A DNA stretch of 64,000 nucleotides from positions 61,214,501 through 61,278,500 of the forward strand of contig NC_133024.1 of the NCBI RefSeq assembly GCF_048771995.1, read 5' to 3'. This document shows, piece by piece, positions 62,501 through 64,000 of this stretch (its first letter is position 1; each line of letters starts with the position of its first letter). The position numbers were made by a program, and so were the translations under genes. The notes beneath the pieces were generated by a model. It did not search any database, had not been told where the DNA came from, and saw nothing but the letters and a program-made list of their open reading frames with translations. Source of the stretch: Taeniopygia guttata. Its lineage: Eukaryota; Chordata; Aves; Passeriformes; Estrildidae.

Positions 62501-64000
62501 CACTAGGCCTGCAATCTGACTGACAGGTCAGTGACTTGGAGTAAAAGACACCAAGGATTTTGTATTAAAACACTGTATGTTGCCTTTAATACCCAAGAAC
62601 ATGATCTAAAATTAAATATTTACCTCATGCCTTTTGGTCATACAAGCAAAGCATTCCCTTCTTGGCCAGAAGCTATTCCTCATCTATAGTGTTATACACC
62701 ATTGCTCACAACCATATTCCATTGCTTTAGTTCCTTACTCATTTATACAAAGCACAGATCCAATATGAAAGCAAGGCTATTCCTTCACTGTTCATTTTGA
62801 CCCATTCCCAACCTTATTTCAGATTAAAATTAGAAAACTGAATGCGAACCTGAAAGACTTAAGTGCTCCACAGTGCAAAAGCATTACATTTCTCCACCAG
62901 TGCTACTCTCCTCCACAGCCCTGACACCAGCAACTACACATGTCCATATCTCAGTTTTGCCAGGTTAGCTTAGTTTAACCAGAAATTAAGACAGGGTTTG
63001 CACTGAGATGGCACAGCATGAAGTGGGGCATCTTTGACAAGTGTGCCCTGCTCTATGCATTCCACTAATGGAGTAAGTTACTTCTATGTTAGACAGAACA
63101 TTTTGCAGTGTAGCTTTTTGGACAACTGCTGGTGGATTTGCCAAATTCTCCTCTCATAGTTCAGTGTCACTAACACACCACTAAATATGAATAAACATGA
63201 TGGCAGTTAAACAATGGCAGTTCAACACTGGAAAATACATTTAAGGTTTTATTTAATTAATCTGGGAAAAAGACAGATAATCTCACTGTTCACTACCAAG
63301 AAATCTGAACATTTCCATTCTCTAAGATTCTCAGATCTAAAAGTGTATGTAGTTGTATCTTGCTCATACACTGTTTACACACCTCTCTCCAAGTCAAAAC
63401 AATAGTTTCATTTTATTTTTGTCATATGCTTACTCAACACTGCAGTATTTATACTGCAAACATACTAAAATTTATAACTCTTGTTCATTCTTAAATCTAA
63501 GATTTAGAAGTATATTATTTTACTCCTTCATTTGTTAACAAACTGTCTTTCCTTCTAATTTGTGGTGTCAGCAGCCTTTAAAATGATATGCATGTAATTT
63601 TTAAAAGAAGAAAAAATTCCACTGAAATATTTCAGAACATTAACTTTAAAGGTATCAGTGAACTTTCAGCTACTATTCCATTATTATTTTGTTCAGGCAT
63701 AACGTACAATACTCTGTTAATTCACTCAACTTAATTGAGGCTATTTTCTGGTCAGAGGAAGAAGAATTAAGATAGTAAACTATATACCTTGATTGCTCTT
63801 CTCCTGAAGTAACAGCAAGATTTTTAAATAGCTGTTTAAGACTGCAGCTCTAAAGAGAAAAAATAAATTTAAATAAATTTTAAAAAATCTAAACTAGCAA
63901 TTATTTTGCATGTGTTTTTCTTTTCAATTAAATAACTCTAACACAGAAATAAATTTGCCTCACTTCACCTCAAAGAGATGCAGTAATCCAGGACCAAGCT
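59571..64000. other. Non-coding, upstream of miR-15a on the minus strand
   Basis: AT-rich with no CpG island, so the DLEU1/DLEU2 divergent promoter is not in the window. No protein exon recognised. It holds a 9-bp hairpin at 59710-59728, the alternating TA/TG/CA tract at 60997-61042, and short duplicated motifs near 62,420-62,470. Confidence 0.5.
60997..61042. repeat. 46-bp alternating purine-pyrimidine tract (TA/TG/CA)
   Basis: Every base from 60997 to 61042 alternates pyrimidine and purine: CATATATATG, TGTGTATACA, (CA)n, TATATATGTGTA. A perfect 16-bp palindrome lies at 61005-61020. Confidence 0.93.

Noticed and set aside
59571-64000. DLEU1/DLEU2 divergent CpG promoter or DLEU7
   Set aside because: No CpG-rich block and no DLEU7-like frame; presumably beyond the right edge.
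1-64000. CRISPR arrays, operons, tRNA or rRNA genes
   Set aside because: Vertebrate nuclear DNA; no spaced identical repeats, no tRNA cloverleaf signatures and no rRNA sequence noticed.

Overview
The window is vertebrate nuclear DNA, almost certainly from a bird. It holds three spliced protein genes with vertebrate exon structure, at least eleven fragments of the avian/reptilian LINE CR1, two decayed LTR pieces of avian endogenous-retrovirus type, and AT-rich introns and spacers broken by two GC-rich CpG-island promoters. Gene content and order match the DLEU2/TRIM13 segment of human 13q14: SPRYD7 (minus strand), TRIM13 (plus), KCNRG (plus), then the miR-16-1/miR-15a pair on the minus strand.

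Layout. 1-12,000 has no recognised gene and carries CR1 fragments and an LTR fossil. 12,105-20,990 is SPRYD7, complete in five coding exons on the minus strand, with a CpG-island promoter at about 20.6-21.07 kb. 21.1-28.7 kb is a non-coding spacer. A second CpG island at 28.7-29.35 kb is the TRIM13 promoter; its first exon ends exactly in an ATG, and the second exon (33,907-35,139) holds the rest of the reading frame. KCNRG follows 1.6 kb downstream in two exons (36,750-37,327 and 39,162-39,414). From 39.4 to 64 kb no protein gene is visible. The only recognised functional elements there are the miR-16-1 and miR-15a hairpins near 59.35-59.57 kb on the minus strand. By synteny they lie in an intron of the long non-coding RNA DLEU2, which would run antisense to KCNRG and TRIM13. 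The DLEU1/DLEU2 CpG promoter is not seen and probably lies beyond the right edge. KPNA3, next to SPRYD7 in human, is not seen at the left edge.

How the genes relate. In mammals this block acts as a tumour-suppressor cluster. miR-15a/16-1 repress cell-cycle and survival genes such as BCL2 and cyclin D1, TRIM13 is an ER-anchored RING E3 ligase, and KCNRG is a soluble T1-domain protein that interferes with Kv channel assembly. SPRYD7 is a small SPRY protein of unknown role. I found no undescribed protein system. The points most worth a second look are the split TRIM13 start codon, a likely intron-retained KCNRG isoform, a head-to-head CR1 fold-back inside the presumed DLEU2 unit, and a 46-bp perfectly alternating purine-pyrimidine tract. 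All family comparisons are from memory; no database search was run.
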